Assembly (NCBI GenBank): GCA_947176755.1
Contig: CAMWRW010000014.1
Location: 1 to 36,734, forward strand
From: an uncultured Porphyromonadaceae bacterium
GTDB lineage: Bacteria > Bacteroidota > Bacteroidia > Bacteroidales > Muribaculaceae
DNA length: 36,734 nucleotides
Direction: 5' to 3'
Position numbers and translations under genes: made by a program. The notes beneath the pieces are model-generated. The model made no database searches. It had not been told where the DNA came from and saw only the letters and a program-made list of their open reading frames with translations. Shown piece by piece: positions 8,317 through 16,785 of the stretch. Each line of letters opens with the position of its first letter. Position 1 is the stretch's first letter.

Positions 8317-9573
8317 ATGATTATACCTCGCCCTACATATCTTCAGCAGTTGATTGCTTCCAAAGGAAACCGTATGATAAAAATCATCACGGGTATTCGT
8401 CGTTGTGGCAAATCCTTTCTGTTATTTGACCTCTTCCATGAATATCTCATTTCAAATGGAGTGGAAGAAGACCATATTATAGAGGTGGCTCTTGATGACC
8501 GAGCCAATTCAGAGTTACGTGACCCTGATAAGATACTGCATTTTATAAAGGATCATATAAAAGATTCCGGTCAATACTTTGTACTTTTGGATGAAGTACA
8601 AATGATTGAGGATTTTCCCGGGGTAATGAACAGTCTTCTTCATCTACGTAATGTAGATACTTATGTGACCGGGAGCAATTCTCGGTTCTTATCAAAAGAT
8701 GTTGTAACAGAGTTCCGAGGAAGAGGTCAGGATATACACATGTATCCGTTATCATTCTCGGAATATTATTCGGCCGTAGGTGGAGACGTATCAAGATGTT
8801 GGCGGGATTATTCCACCTACGGAGGATTGCCCCAGACACTTCTGCTTCCTGATGTAAAGGCAATACGAGATTATCTGGCCCATCTTGCCGATACGGTGTA
8901 TATTGCGGATGTGGTTGAAAGACATAAAGTAAGAAATAAACCTGAACTCGACGAATTGTTACAAATACTGGCTTCGGTTATTGGTTCTCCCTGTAATCCG
9001 TTGAAATTGGCCAACACATTCAAGAGTCTTAAGAAAGTCACCATATCCAACAAGACAATAACAAAGTATCTCGGTTATTTTTGTGATGCTTTTCTTATAG
9101 AGAAGGCGTTGAGGTATAATATCAAGGGGAAAAAATATATCAACACTCTTGCAAAATACTATTTTACAGATATGGGTATTAGGAATGCATTGCTGGAGTT
9201 TCGACAGTTGGAACCGACACATTTGATGGAAAATATCATATACAATGAGTTGCTTTACAGAGGCTATTCAGTAGATGTGGGAGTAGTGGAGACAGTGAAG
9301 AAAGATGAAAACGGGAAATCCATAAGAAAACAGTTTGAAGTGGATTTTGTAGCCAACGATACAGATTCCAGATATTACATACAATCGGCATACGCGATTC
9401 CGGATGAAGAAAAAATGAATCAAGAAACCAACTCATTCCGCAATATAGATGACTCCTTCAAACGAGTGCTTATTGTCAAGGATGATATAACATCGCATCG
9501 TAATGATGAAGGAATTTTGGTCATTGGACTGTATAATTTCCTATTGAATCATGATTTGATGGTAAAAGGATAA
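8317..9573 (+). CDS. AAA ATPase with DUF4143-type C-terminus
   Basis: This is an ATP-binding protein of the AAA_14/DUF4143 family with 418 residues, common in Bacteroidetes and of undefined role. Walker A is GIRRCGKS (26-33) and Walker B is FVLLDEVQ (88-95). A sensor-like VTGSNSRFLS lies at 117-126, followed by FRGRG. The C-terminal half, with the region around the VVERH segment and the FEVDFVAND strand, fits DUF4143, whose end resembles a restriction-nuclease-like (PD-D/ExK) core. That last reading is tentative. Base composition and codons are clearly AT-richer than the neighbours, which suggests lateral acquisition. It has its own promoter, and the HAD gene starts 15 nt after its stop. Confidence 0.88.
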   Translation: MIIPRPTYLQQLIASKGNRMIKIITGIRRCGKSFLLFDLFHEYLISNGVEEDHIIEVALDDRANSELRDPDKILHFIKDHIKDSGQYFVLLDEVQMIEDFPGVMNSLLHLRNVDTYVTGSNSRFLSKDVVTEFRGRGQDIHMYPLSFSEYYSAVGGDVSRCWRDYSTYGGLPQTLLLPDVKAIRDYLAHLADTVYIADVVERHKVRNKPELDELLQILASVIGSPCNPLKLANTFKSLKKVTISNKTITKYLGYFCDAFLIEKALRYNIKGKKYINTLAKYYFTDMGIRNALLEFRQLEPTHLMENIIYNELLYRGYSVDVGVVETVKKDENGKSIRKQFEVDFVANDTDSRYYIQSAYAIPDEEKMNQETNSFRNIDDSFKRVLIVKDDITSHRNDEGILVIGLYNFLLNHDLMVKG

Positions 9574-9588
9574 CTTAATTTTTTAGTA

Positions 9589-10299
9589 ATGTGGAATATG
9601 GTTAATATCAAGAATGTAGTATTTGATTTCGACGGGACGCTTGTGGATACTGCTCCCCTCATTGTGAAGACAATGATGCAGACCATCAGTGAGATGGGTC
9701 TGCCTTCCAGAACGGAAACGGAGTGTCGAGCAACGATCGGTATACGTCTGGCGGAGATTCCCCATACCCTCTGGCCGGAACGAGAGGGGATAGGTGATGA
9801 GTATGCAAGAGTTTATCGCAAGATATTCGATGAACTGAAACGCCCTCTTGGGGTCAGTTGTTTCCCGGGAGTGATTGAAACTTTACGTGAGTTGCAAAGG
9901 AATGGGGTTGGTATGGCGATTGCGAGTAGCCGCAGTCATAGCTCTTTGGCGGAATATGTTGACCTGTTTGCACTTGAAGAAAGTTTTGTAATGCTGGTTG
10001 GTGGTGATGATGTGTCGCACGGCAAACCGGCTCCCGATCCGGTTTTACGCATCATGGAGACATTACGATGGAGTCCGCTGGAAACCCTGACGGTCGGAGA
10101 CGCGGCGGTTGACATTCTGATGGGTAAGGGTGCGGGAACAAAAACGTGTGCCGTAACATACGGTAATGGCACAAGAGCAGAACTTTCTTCTGCGAATCCG
10201 GATTACATGATATCTGATTTCCGTGAGTTAACAAAGATTATTATTCCGTCGTCCGATAAACCGCAAAAATATTGTTCAAACGTATGGCTCGATCGCTGA
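9589..10299 (+). CDS. HAD family hydrolase (phosphoglycolate phosphatase-like)
   Basis: This is a cytoplasmic haloacid-dehalogenase superfamily phosphatase of 236 residues. Motif I is FDFDGTLVDT (about 12-21), with the nucleophile and acid Asp pair. Motif II is the IASSR segment, motif III the Lys in GKPAPDP, and motif IV VGDAAVD. A helical cap lies between motifs I and II, as in the PGP/beta-phosphoglucomutase subgroup. The substrate is unknown. An alternative ATG three codons in (9598) is equally good. The last 17 or so residues after the III strand look like an unconserved extension running into DNA next to a transposase remnant, so the 3' end may have been altered by that insertion. Confidence 0.85.
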   Translation: MWNMVNIKNVVFDFDGTLVDTAPLIVKTMMQTISEMGLPSRTETECRATIGIRLAEIPHTLWPEREGIGDEYARVYRKIFDELKRPLGVSCFPGVIETLRELQRNGVGMAIASSRSHSSLAEYVDLFALEESFVMLVGGDDVSHGKPAPDPVLRIMETLRWSPLETLTVGDAAVDILMGKGAGTKTCAVTYGNGTRAELSSANPDYMISDFRELTKIIIPSSDKPQKYCSNVWLDR

Positions 10300-10339
10300 T
10301 TTAATGCAGTCGAGTCATTTTGTCTGATTTACACCCCCC

Positions 10340-10519
10340 TTAATAGAAACGCATGATAACGGCATAAGGCATTACGATCAGATGAATCAAGCAGTTGAAG
10401 CGGTTGGTATATCCCTCACCACCATTGTTACGGCTGAAATCAAGAATTTTTGACTTGGCAAGTAATTTTATAACTTGACCATAGAGCGGCTGTCCGCTAA
10501 AATGACTATTTTTGCGCAT
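10340..10519 (-). pseudogene. IS4-type (DUF4372) transposase N-terminal remnant
   Basis: On the minus strand, the ATG at 10519 opens a 59-codon frame ending in TAA at 10340-10342. Its product reads like the N-terminus of Bacteroidetes IS4-family transposases with a DUF4372 domain: HFSGQPLYGQVIKLL, then SKILDFSR, GGEGY, and HLIVMPYAVIMRF. Family members continue here with a D-S-L-R-E type sequence and several hundred more residues, but this copy stops at once. It is a truncated remnant. The rest of the 10300-10644 gap holds no gene: 10300-10339 is unassigned, and 10520-10644 contains only a terminator. Confidence 0.72.
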
Positions 10520-10549
10520 AGTTTAAGTTTTATGTTTTGGCGAACACAA

Positions 10550-10591
10550 ACTAAACTAAAAGGGTCGAATCCTGCAAACGGAATCGACCCT
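10550..10591 (-). terminator. Rho-independent terminator of the 10645-14840 minus-strand operon
   Basis: A 12-bp stem with one mismatch (10561-10572 with 10580-10591, AGGGTCGA/TCGACCCT core) has a 7-nt loop. Read on the minus strand it is followed by TTTTAGTTTAG, so it suits the minus-strand lipoprotein gene ending at 10645. The plus-strand side has a weak tail. Confidence 0.8.
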
Positions 10592-10644
10592 AATTTATAT
10601 CTCCTCAAAAATTTTTATCGGCCAGCAATATATTTTTACGACGG

Positions 10645-11289
10645 TTAGAATGGAAGTCCGGTGCCGATATAGCCGATAGTGGCCGATTCAGGCATTGAGG
10701 CGGCCTTGGGAGGACGAGCCGGATTGCAAAGCTCCTGAGCGAAACTGCTGTCAAGTCCCGCCTCGTTGACCCCGAACCAGAGGCCGCCGGCCTTCCAATA
10801 CCAGAGGCCCCCTTCATCGTATGCTATCCATTCAGAGGAGGCTCCCGGAAGGGCGAGCACATCTCTAAAGGAGTCGCCGATATGAAGAATCTTTTCTCCG
10901 ACACTTGCTCCCAGAGTAGGGGAGAGCAACGAGATAATATCGACTTTTCCCTCAAGAAAATCGTATGCCGAGAAAAGGGGCTCACCCTTTTCTCCCGAAA
11001 AAATGAAAGTCTGGGCATCGGGAGTCACTTCAGGCGTGAACGACACGTAGAGACCGTTGAAATCCTGGGGAATTTCCGTAACCAACATGCCGAGCTTCAC
11101 CGGCCCGAGACTGTCGGGCGTGAGCACAGGACGGTTTTCCAACACTTCATTTTCCGCTTCCGCAGCAGCCTCCACAATCGAATCCATCGCGGAAGAATCT
11201 GCCGCCGCCGACTTCCGGCCTCCCCCGCAGCTGCCCAGACCCAAAAGTCCGAGAGCGAGCGCGGCGGTAATAAACATACTCTTATTCAT
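10645..11289 (-). CDS. Lipoprotein of unknown function
   Basis: This is a predicted lipoprotein of 214 residues. The signal segment is MNKSMFITAALALGLLGLGSC, with the lipobox LGSC followed by GGG. I place the start at the ATG at 11289, because the two-codon longer frame needs a TTG. After an Ala/Ser/Glu-rich linker the mature part has a repeated VKLGM / LPGASSEW-type pattern, with two halves that each hold a short beta-rich unit mentioning D-F and W-Y-W aromatic stretches. I recognise no named domain. It lies 20 bp downstream of the KefB-like antiporter, so it is probably co-transcribed, and its expression may follow ion or pH stress. That link is inference. Confidence 0.75.
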   Translation of the reverse strand: MNKSMFITAALALGLLGLGSCGGGRKSAAADSSAMDSIVEAAAEAENEVLENRPVLTPDSLGPVKLGMLVTEIPQDFNGLYVSFTPEVTPDAQTFIFSGEKGEPLFSAYDFLEGKVDIISLLSPTLGASVGEKILHIGDSFRDVLALPGASSEWIAYDEGGLWYWKAGGLWFGVNEAGLDSSFAQELCNPARPPKAASMPESATIGYIGTGLPF

Positions 11290-11309
11290 AGTCAAAAAGA
11301 TTTTAGGTC

Positions 11310-13652
11310 CTACTTTTTCCCGGCGATAGCGTCAAAATATCCCGGATCTCCAACCACCCAGACCACATCGTCGGCATGAAGCACCATCTCCGGATCCGGA
11401 CTGCAGAAAACTTCATCGCGCATCACCTTCACCACCATCGAATAGAAATCATGCAGGAAGTCGGTTTTTCCCAATGGAATTCCAATCACCGGCGACTCCT
11501 CCGTGAGACGCACGCTTGAAAGCTCCACAGGCTGTTGGTCATGCTTGACAGTAACTGCCGCATCGGAGGCCGCCGCCAGATCCATGTTCAGCCGTCGCAA
11601 CTGCTCGTCGTTTCCGATCACTCCCAGAATATCTCCCGGGAAAATCCGCGCATCCTTCGAGGGCAGGGGCATATAGTCCTCTCCGCGCTGGATGCTTGAC
11701 ACGCTCACGCCGTAGTCCCGTCGCAGGCCTGAATCCTTCAGCCTGTCGCCCACGAAAGGCGTGGTCTGGTCGATTTCTATAAAGGCCTGGTGCATGTCGT
11801 CGACAAGATTATTGTTAAGCCCCAGACGCTCGTTCTCGCGCATATTGAGATTGTCGAGAAATTTCTTCTCCATCTTATTATAACGTTTCATCAGGCGAGA
11901 AGATGCGAAGATAAGCACAAGAATGAAACATCCCGCTCCTACAAGCCAGCCCACGACCGTCGAACCTGTAGCCACGGAAGTGAAATAAATCACGAAGAAA
12001 AGGGCCACAAGATAACGGATAATCTTCATCGCCATCAGGGGAACATCGTAGAAAGCCGCCGATTGATGGAGTTTCATCTTTTCCGAAGGCTTGGTCGAGC
12101 TGAAGCACAGAGCCATCAGGAAGGGGAGCATCGCCACGAAGGTCAGAACCGTCGCGATCAGATGACCCCATCCCGAGAAATATTTCTCCGCCAGCGGGAA
12201 GAGGAAGAGACGCGCCACAAGCAATTCCGCCACAAGAATCACCGAGTAAAGGATAATTCTCCATACATAGCGGCCGAGGACGGCACGCCAAAGGCGCTTC
12301 GTCTCGTTCGTGTCGTAGGTCTGGCTTGAATAGCGGTCGATGAGAAACCGGAGGGGAGCCGGAAGGTGGCGTTCCACGAAATTATAGGCTCCGTCGCTCA
12401 TTTTGATGAAATAGGGAGTAGTGAAAATTGTCAGCACAGACACGGCAACGATAATCGGGTAGATGCGGGCTTGAAGCACGCCCAGGCTCATGCCGAGTGA
12501 TGCGATGATGAATGAAAACTCGCCGACCTGCGTCAGCGTGAAGCCGCTCTGGATAGCAACTTTCAGATTCTGTCCCGTGAAGAGCATTCCGAGTGTGCCG
12601 AACAATATCATGCCGCAAATCACGACCGCGGCGAGAAGAAGGATTTCCCACCAGAACTCCGCCAGCACATGAGGGTCGACCATCATGCCGACGGATATGA
12701 AGAACACGGCACCGAACAGATTCTTGATTGGCGTTATCACCCTCTCCATCCTTTCGGCCATCACCGTGCCCGCAAGAATCGAACCCATCACGAAGGCCCC
12801 TAATTCCAGCGAGAAGCCGCACATCACCGAGAACACCGCCATCGTGAAGCAGAGCGCCATGGCAACCACCAGCAGGGATTCGTCGTTGAGATAGCGCCGG
12901 GTGCGCGTCAGGAAAGTGGGAAGCAGATAGACCCCGACGACAAACCAGATAATCAGGAAGAAAGCCAGCTTGGCAATCGACATCACCAGTTCAGAACCCT
13001 TCACGTCCCCCATCGCCAGCGACGAAAGCAGCACGAGCATCAACACCGCGAACAGGTCTTCGATTATGAGCACGGCGAGCACCAGCGTAGCAAACCTCCG
13101 TTGTCGCATCCCAAGATCTGTGAGAGATTTCATAATCACGGTCGTCGACGACATCGAAATCATCCCTCCGAGGAAAATGCGGTTGATCATGTTCAGGTCA
13201 AGGATATAACCGACGCCAAATCCGGCAAAGGTCATTCCCGTGATAACGATAAGAGCCGTCACCACCGCCGACGAGCCTGAATTCAGAAGTTTGCGGAAAG
13301 AGAATTCCAATCCGATCGAGAACATAAGAATCACGATTCCCAGATCGGCCCAGAACTCAATGTTTTCAAGGTTGGAAATCGAAGGGAGATATTCGAACTT
13401 CGGGCTTGCGAGGAAGCCGGCGAGAATATATCCGAGCACGACCGGCTGTTTCAGCTTCTTGAAAAGAAGGGTCACGAGCGCTCCTAACAGAAGAATCCAT
13501 GCCAGATCGGCGATAAGGCCGTTGGTGTATTCCTCGGAATCCTGCGCCGATTGTGCGCCAGGATCAAGCTGTTCCCGGATGTGTTGAAGGTCGGAAGTCA
13601 ATGTTTCCTGCGCCATGTCAGCACAGCTTGCGTCGATTGGTAAGGTAACCAT
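11310..13652 (-). CDS. KefB-like CPA2 cation:proton antiporter with TrkA-C domains
   Basis: This inner-membrane monovalent cation/proton antiporter has 780 residues. After a hydrophilic N-terminus, residues about 45-430 form the Na+/H+ exchanger core, with VVLGYILAGFL, MFSIGLEFSFRKL and SMSSTTVIMKSL among the helices. Four further membrane segments lie at about 465-600. Two C-terminal soluble modules (about 640-690 and 705-780, with FPGDILGVIG and HADDVVWVVGD) resemble TrkA-C/RCK-C regulatory domains. No RCK-N nucleotide-binding motif is seen. The ATG at 13652 gives a 12-residue longer start than the internal ATG at 13616, and either is possible. It is preceded by the AI-2E-type transporter gene (42-bp gap) and followed by a lipoprotein gene. 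Confidence 0.88.
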   Translation of the reverse strand: MVTLPIDASCADMAQETLTSDLQHIREQLDPGAQSAQDSEEYTNGLIADLAWILLLGALVTLLFKKLKQPVVLGYILAGFLASPKFEYLPSISNLENIEFWADLGIVILMFSIGLEFSFRKLLNSGSSAVVTALIVITGMTFAGFGVGYILDLNMINRIFLGGMISMSSTTVIMKSLTDLGMRQRRFATLVLAVLIIEDLFAVLMLVLLSSLAMGDVKGSELVMSIAKLAFFLIIWFVVGVYLLPTFLTRTRRYLNDESLLVVAMALCFTMAVFSVMCGFSLELGAFVMGSILAGTVMAERMERVITPIKNLFGAVFFISVGMMVDPHVLAEFWWEILLLAAVVICGMILFGTLGMLFTGQNLKVAIQSGFTLTQVGEFSFIIASLGMSLGVLQARIYPIIVAVSVLTIFTTPYFIKMSDGAYNFVERHLPAPLRFLIDRYSSQTYDTNETKRLWRAVLGRYVWRIILYSVILVAELLVARLFLFPLAEKYFSGWGHLIATVLTFVAMLPFLMALCFSSTKPSEKMKLHQSAAFYDVPLMAMKIIRYLVALFFVIYFTSVATGSTVVGWLVGAGCFILVLIFASSRLMKRYNKMEKKFLDNLNMRENERLGLNNNLVDDMHQAFIEIDQTTPFVGDRLKDSGLRRDYGVSVSSIQRGEDYMPLPSKDARIFPGDILGVIGNDEQLRRLNMDLAAASDAAVTVKHDQQPVELSSVRLTEESPVIGIPLGKTDFLHDFYSMVVKVMRDEVFCSPDPEMVLHADDVVWVVGDPGYFDAIAGKK

Positions 13653-13694
13653 GCTTCTAATATTTCTTTTAACTCGTAGCTCTTTGTTTAAAAT

Positions 13695-14840
13695 TTATTT
13701 ATCCTCTTTTCCATCTTTCGGGGGAGGCAGCTCGCCGATTTCTGAAATGTTGTCAATCGGAACTTGGTCAATCACATAGAGATTGTAGTAGGATAGCAAG
13801 AGAGTTGTCAGCGGCAGGGCGATGATTAAGCCGATAAATCCCAGCAGGCTGCCCCATACGGAGAGCGAGAGCAGGATGATGGCAGGGTTGAGGCCCATCG
13901 CTTTCCCCATGATTTTCGGAGTGAGAAAAAGGTCCTGAGTACACTGGACGATTACGTAGACCGCCATCGACTCCCAGAAAATCAGCCAGAAATCTCCTCC
14001 GGTGCTCACGGTCCAGACAAGACAAAGGAGCGCCGTAATCGGCAGTGAGATAAGCTGTAGATAGGGCACCATGTTCAGCACCCCGATGAAAAGTCCGAGC
14101 ACAACCCCCAGAGGAAGACCGATTATCATGAAGCCGATAGCAAAAAGAATTCCCACAATCGAGGCAATCAGTGCCTGTCCTCGGAAATAATGATTCATCG
14201 CGCTTGTGATGTCGTCGAAAATCCGAAACACCTTCTTTCGATGTGAATGCGGGACGAGCTGACGGAAAGAGAGCATCAGACGCTCGTAATCGAGCATTAT
14301 GAACACCACATACAGCAGCACGATCAGCCAGCTCACGGCCTCGGCGACGTAGACCATGCTCGTAGTCAGCACCGTCCACGACGAACTCAGCGTGCTCTTT
14401 ATAAGCGACTGCCATTCCTCCTTGGAAAGGAGTCGCTGGATTTCGTTCAAGTCGATGTTATTGCGTATGAATTCATGAATACTGTCAGAAAGGAATGGGA
14501 TATGGACCTGAGTCGTCGCGTAGGTCCTGACCATATCGGCCATCTCAGCGGCCTCATTTGCGACGTACGGCACGAAAATCGCGCAGCAGCCGCCCACAAC
14601 AATGCACGCTTCAAGGAGTGTCGTCACGACGGGGAGGAATCTGCCCCGGATATGCATCCATCTGCGGTTCCATGCCACAACCGGCTCAAGCATATAGGCG
14701 ATAAGGCACGCGACGAGAAAAGGGAGCAAAACCCCTTTGAGAAGATTGAGCAAATAGAGTGAGACAAGCAATGCCGCAATGCTGAACAAGATTCTCACTG
14801 TCCTGTCGAACGTAAACGGGCGGCGGTCGGGATTTGACAT
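13695..14840 (-). CDS. AI-2E family transporter (UPF0118/PerM-like)
   Basis: This is an integral membrane protein of 381 residues from the AI-2 exporter-like family. It has N-terminal paired helices (ILFSIAALLVSLYLLNLLKG, LLPFLVACLIAYMLEPVV), a central soluble stretch, then a C-terminal block of helices with IVGILFAIGFMIIGLPLG and GVLNMVPYLQ. The motif NPAIILLSLSVWGSLLGFIGLIIALPL is split across the last membrane pair and is typical of the family. I use the ATG at 14840 (MSNPDRRPF). A longer frame to 14900 would need a TTG and would cover the promoter. The family includes transporters unrelated to AI-2, so the substrate is unknown. It is probably the first gene of a three-gene minus-strand operon. 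Confidence 0.87.
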   Translation of the reverse strand: MSNPDRRPFTFDRTVRILFSIAALLVSLYLLNLLKGVLLPFLVACLIAYMLEPVVAWNRRWMHIRGRFLPVVTTLLEACIVVGGCCAIFVPYVANEAAEMADMVRTYATTQVHIPFLSDSIHEFIRNNIDLNEIQRLLSKEEWQSLIKSTLSSSWTVLTTSMVYVAEAVSWLIVLLYVVFIMLDYERLMLSFRQLVPHSHRKKVFRIFDDITSAMNHYFRGQALIASIVGILFAIGFMIIGLPLGVVLGLFIGVLNMVPYLQLISLPITALLCLVWTVSTGGDFWLIFWESMAVYVIVQCTQDLFLTPKIMGKAMGLNPAIILLSLSVWGSLLGFIGLIIALPLTTLLLSYYNLYVIDQVPIDNISEIGELPPPKDGKEDK

Positions 14841-14866
14841 AATGGTCCGTTTGTTAATTGTTGTTT

Positions 14867-14874
14867 CAAAATTA
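14867..14874 (-). promoter_or_regulatory. Putative -7 element for the AI-2E-type transporter operon
   Basis: On the minus strand this reads TAATTTTG, a match to TAnnTTTG, about 26 nt upstream of the ATG at 14840. The upstream element is unclear. It is divergent from the dacB promoter, whose -33 TTTG begins 10 nt away. Confidence 0.45.
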
Positions 14875-14883
14875 ACAAAAAAT

Positions 14884-14915
14884 TTTGTCTGACACGCCAA
14901 GATTAGCTAATTTTG
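14884..14915 (+). promoter_or_regulatory. Bacteroidetes-type promoter of dacB, abutting the start codon
   Basis: TTTG (14884-14887), 20 nt, then TAATTTTG (14908-14915) is a full consensus match. The ATG at 14920 starts only 4 nt after the -7 box, so transcription would begin at or next to the start codon. Confidence 0.7.
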
Positions 14916-14919
14916 TGGC

Positions 14920-16170
14920 ATGAGGTTTACAAATTCCGCTCTCTTTTTTATTTCAACCCTGTTGTTGACGCTCTCCTCTTTCCCGATGAGGGCCGATGCC
15001 GTTTCCGATTTTCTTTCTTCGCCGGCATTTCCGGCAAAGTCATCAGCATTCTACATCGCTGATCTCAAGACGGGAAAAGTTCGGGCGGCCCACAATATCG
15101 AAACGCCCCTCGTGCCGGCTTCGATCATGAAATGTGTCACGACCGCCACACTGCTCAATGAGGTGGGCGCCGACTGGCGATTCCTCACCCCCGTGTCGAT
15201 TACGGGAAGCATTTCCAATGGCGTTCTTGAGGGAAATCTTGTCATCAAAGGTTCCGGCGACCCCACGATAGGATCGACCCACGAGCCCCCTTCCGCCGAT
15301 TTCATAAAGGAAATAGTGGATGCTCTCAAATCAAAGGGAGTCTCGGAAATTGCCGGTAAGATTGTAATCGACTGCTCTTTATGGGAAGGTCCGGCGCAGA
15401 ACCCGCAGTGGGCCACGGGCGACCTTTCGCAAAGCTACGGCACGGGGACCCATGCCTTCAATTACCGTGACAATGCCTCAGGCAAGACCGCGATCAAGAA
15501 TCCGCAGGCTCAATTTGAAAACAGGCTCAAGTCGGCTCTCACCGCCGCCGGAATCCGGGTCGGCGGAAAGGATATATCATCAAAGAAACATACTCAGCTG
15601 GGGGAACACCGCTCCGCTCCCGTTGATGAAATCATGCGCAGTTGCATGATGCGCAGCGACAATCAGTTTGCGGAAGCCCTCTTCCGCACGGCTGCCGTGG
15701 CCGACGGTGGAAAAGGCTCTTTCGAAGGGGGGGCCTCCACGGTTTCCAGCCATTGGCGTCTTCGCGGCGCTCCGATGAAAGGGGTTTGGATTGTCGACGG
15801 CTCAGGCCTTTCGCGTGCCAACAGGGTCACGGCGCGTTTCATGGGGGCCGTGCTCCGGAAAATGGCATCGAATCCTTACTATGCCTCCTTTTTCCCTCTG
15901 GCCGGACAAGAAGGTACTCTTAAGAAGTTCCTTGCCGGAACGCCCCTTGACTCATACGTCGCTCTGAAAACCGGTTCGATGAATGGTATCCAGTGCTATG
16001 CCGGTTATAAACTCGACGACAATTATGAGCCGACCCATGTGATTGTTATTATGGTCAATGAGTTGGGAAACCGCGCCTCCACGAGAGCAACCATTGAAAA
16101 AGCTCTCATAAATTTTTTCGCAAACGAATATGAACCCGGGTCAGATGACGACGAGGAAGAAGATTCTTGA
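14920..16170 (+). CDS. dacB: D-alanyl-D-alanine carboxypeptidase/endopeptidase (PBP4 type, peptidase S13)
   Basis: This exported peptidoglycan hydrolase removes terminal D-Ala or cleaves cross-links in the periplasm. It has 416 residues. The signal peptide is at 1-25 (ending PMRADA). The three active-site motifs of the penicillin-binding fold are intact: SIMK at 68-71, SDN at 246-248 and KTG at 350-352. DGSGLSR at 293-299 is typical of the S13 family. The insert between SxxK and SxN is as expected for PBP4. The C-terminus ends in an acidic tail (DDDEEEDS). The next gene begins 15 nt after the stop and rsmI overlaps that one, so dacB, the unknown gene and rsmI look like one operon. The start codon almost touches the promoter. 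Confidence 0.93.
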   Translation: MRFTNSALFFISTLLLTLSSFPMRADAVSDFLSSPAFPAKSSAFYIADLKTGKVRAAHNIETPLVPASIMKCVTTATLLNEVGADWRFLTPVSITGSISNGVLEGNLVIKGSGDPTIGSTHEPPSADFIKEIVDALKSKGVSEIAGKIVIDCSLWEGPAQNPQWATGDLSQSYGTGTHAFNYRDNASGKTAIKNPQAQFENRLKSALTAAGIRVGGKDISSKKHTQLGEHRSAPVDEIMRSCMMRSDNQFAEALFRTAAVADGGKGSFEGGASTVSSHWRLRGAPMKGVWIVDGSGLSRANRVTARFMGAVLRKMASNPYYASFFPLAGQEGTLKKFLAGTPLDSYVALKTGSMNGIQCYAGYKLDDNYEPTHVIVIMVNELGNRASTRATIEKALINFFANEYEPGSDDDEEEDS

Positions 16171-16185
16171 TAATATTTACAGACA

Positions 16186-16785
16186 ATGGATTTAAACAAA
16201 GACATTCTCAAAGCGCTTTATGAAGTGGAGGGGCTTGTGGCTCTCTCCGGCCTGCGGCCGGAAAAGGAATCCGAACTCCTTGATAGCGCTCTCGACAAAC
16301 TGACCGAAATTTACGAGGATATCAAGGCCTTGAAGGAACGTGAAATGTCCGCGGAGGCTGATGAATCGGCAGAGGAGTCGGTCGCTGCCCCGATTAAGCT
16401 GGCGGTGACACCTGAGGAGCAGGCTCCCTCCTGGCCGGACGAAGAGGATGATGATTGTGAATACTGTCTCCCGGATGATGAAGAGGAGGAGATGGAAATA
16501 ACGAAGGAAGTGAAAGCCGCCCCCTCTTCTGAAAGCGTTCAGCCGGCAGGGACGGAATCTTCCAATCATGTCATCCCGCGACCGATTTTCTGTCTCAACG
16601 ACCGGTTCCGTTTCTGTCGCACACTTTTCGGCGGCTCTTCTAAAGACTTCAATGCCGCGTTGGAAAAGATTTCCTTGATGTCGTCGCCGGAAGAGGCTGC
16701 CGATTATTTCTATCAGGCGGGATTTGATCCGGAAGATCCGGAAGTCGCTGCCTTTATGGATATTGTGTTAAAATCATTCGGTTGA
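16186..16785 (+). CDS. Conserved-looking acidic protein of unknown function
   Basis: This is a cytoplasmic protein of 199 residues with no signal peptide or membrane segment. Residues 1-55 are a helical, probably coiled N-terminus. Residues 56-125 are a very acidic, low-complexity linker rich in Glu, Asp and Ala (for example EEDDDCEYC). Residues 130-199 form a compact C-terminal unit that begins PRPIFCLNDRFRFCRTLFGG and continues with SSPEEAADYFYQAGF. The LNDRFRF-type C-terminal unit suggests a small conserved domain, but I cannot name it. It is sandwiched between dacB (15-nt gap) and rsmI (1-nt stop/start overlap), so it is almost certainly co-translated with rsmI. Confidence 0.72.
   Translation: MDLNKDILKALYEVEGLVALSGLRPEKESELLDSALDKLTEIYEDIKALKEREMSAEADESAEESVAAPIKLAVTPEEQAPSWPDEEDDDCEYCLPDDEEEEMEITKEVKAAPSSESVQPAGTESSNHVIPRPIFCLNDRFRFCRTLFGGSSKDFNAALEKISLMSSPEEAADYFYQAGFDPEDPEVAAFMDIVLKSFG

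Noticed and set aside
8317..10299. ATPase plus HAD gene as a toxin-antitoxin or defence pair
   Set aside because: Proximity alone suggests it. Neither protein carries a known toxin, antitoxin or defence-effector motif, and the family roles are undefined.
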